Shown piece by piece: positions 13,576 through 13,726 of a DNA stretch of 13,726 nt. The number at the start of each line of letters is the position of its first letter. Position 1 is the stretch's first letter. This DNA comes from Acidimicrobiaceae bacterium (GTDB lineage Bacteria > Actinomycetota > Acidimicrobiia > Acidimicrobiales > Bog-793): assembly GCA_027459565.1 (NCBI GenBank), contig DAIDIA010000289.1, positions 1 through 13,726 of the forward strand, read 5' to 3'. The notes beneath the pieces were generated by a model. That model had not been told where the DNA came from. It searched no databases and saw only the letters and a list, made by a program, of their open reading frames with translations. Position numbers and translations under genes: made by a program.

Positions 13576-13726
13576 ATGACCGAGTACGAAACTCACATCG
13601 TTGATGTCTTGATCGTCGGAGCGGGTGGGGCGGGGCTCCGCGCGGCCGCCGAGGCAAGCGCGATGGGCGCTACGACTGCCGTCGTATGCAAGTCCCTCCT
13701 GGGCAAGGCCCACACCGTCATGGCAG
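13576..13726 (+). CDS. sdhA: Succinate dehydrogenase flavoprotein subunit (N-terminal fragment)
   Basis: The first 50 residues are visible and the gene runs off the right edge. The N-terminal Rossmann strand VLIVGAGGAGLRAAAEA carries the GxGxxG FAD loop (15-20). KAHTVMA follows, with His46 in the position of the histidine that binds FAD covalently in SdhA/FrdA. The enzyme oxidises succinate to fumarate in the TCA cycle. The ATG directly abuts the TAA of the anchor gene, with no Shine-Dalgarno of its own visible, so translational coupling is likely. From Sdh1 operons an iron-sulfur subunit gene would be expected next. Confidence 0.92.
   Translation, partial: MTEYETHIVDVLIVGAGGAGLRAAAEASAMGATTAVVCKSLLGKAHTVMA

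Overview
The window looks like chromosomal DNA of a high-GC Gram-positive (Actinobacteria/Actinomycetota). The evidence is two WhiB-family Fe-S regulators, a membrane HtrA-like protein with the actinobacterial RLWRHPSE motif, a zincin-type (DUF2342) protein, a group II truncated haemoglobin, a DivIVA-domain protein, an AAA+/VWA pair resembling mycobacterial Rv0958/Rv0959, and a mycobacterial Sdh1-type membrane anchor. I see no phage genes, insertion sequences, CRISPR arrays or tRNAs. Several genes have a TANNNT -10 box 6-8 nt before the start codon and no usable Shine-Dalgarno, which suggests leaderless mRNAs. An Acidimicrobiia-like lineage fits, but that is only inference.

Layout. Positions 1-1993 (minus) hold a membrane Lon-like/PDZ serine protease (YlbL type) followed 18 nt later by a DivIVA-domain coiled-coil protein that runs off the left edge. 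Positions 2053-5104 hold a HEAT-repeat protein (+), convergent and overlapping with an MreB/actin-like protein (-). That gene is divergent from a membrane HtrA-like PDZ protein (+), and an inverted repeat sits between their promoters. Positions 5125-5532 (-) encode a truncated haemoglobin and 5621-6823 (+) a DUF2342 zincin homologue. A small uncharacterised protein (6844-7131, -) follows. Positions 7369-8884 hold a WhiB protein (+), glutamate formimidoyltransferase (+) and a WhiB2-like protein (-). Positions 9038-12482 (-) are an AAA+ ATPase and VWA operon. Positions 12706-13726 (+) begin an Sdh1-type succinate dehydrogenase operon; the flavoprotein gene is cut by the window edge.

The most interesting feature is the block 2750-6823, where three proteins of normally enzymatic families lack key catalytic residues: the MreB-like protein, the HtrA-like protein (no His, no GNSGG serine motif) and the zincin homologue (no HExxH). 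From memory, a YlbL-type protease and a DUF2342 protein are direct divergent neighbours in Mycobacterium tuberculosis (Rv3194c/Rv3195). Here they are separated by the HEAT, MreB-like, pseudo-HtrA and globin genes. This could be an envelope-associated assembly built from non-catalytic scaffolds around one active protease, but that role is inference.

The window is densely coded. No stretch longer than 300 bases lacks a gene. The longest gaps are 7132-7368 (WhiB and small-protein promoters), 12483-12705 (AAA+ and sdh promoters) and 8885-9037 (whiB2 promoter).
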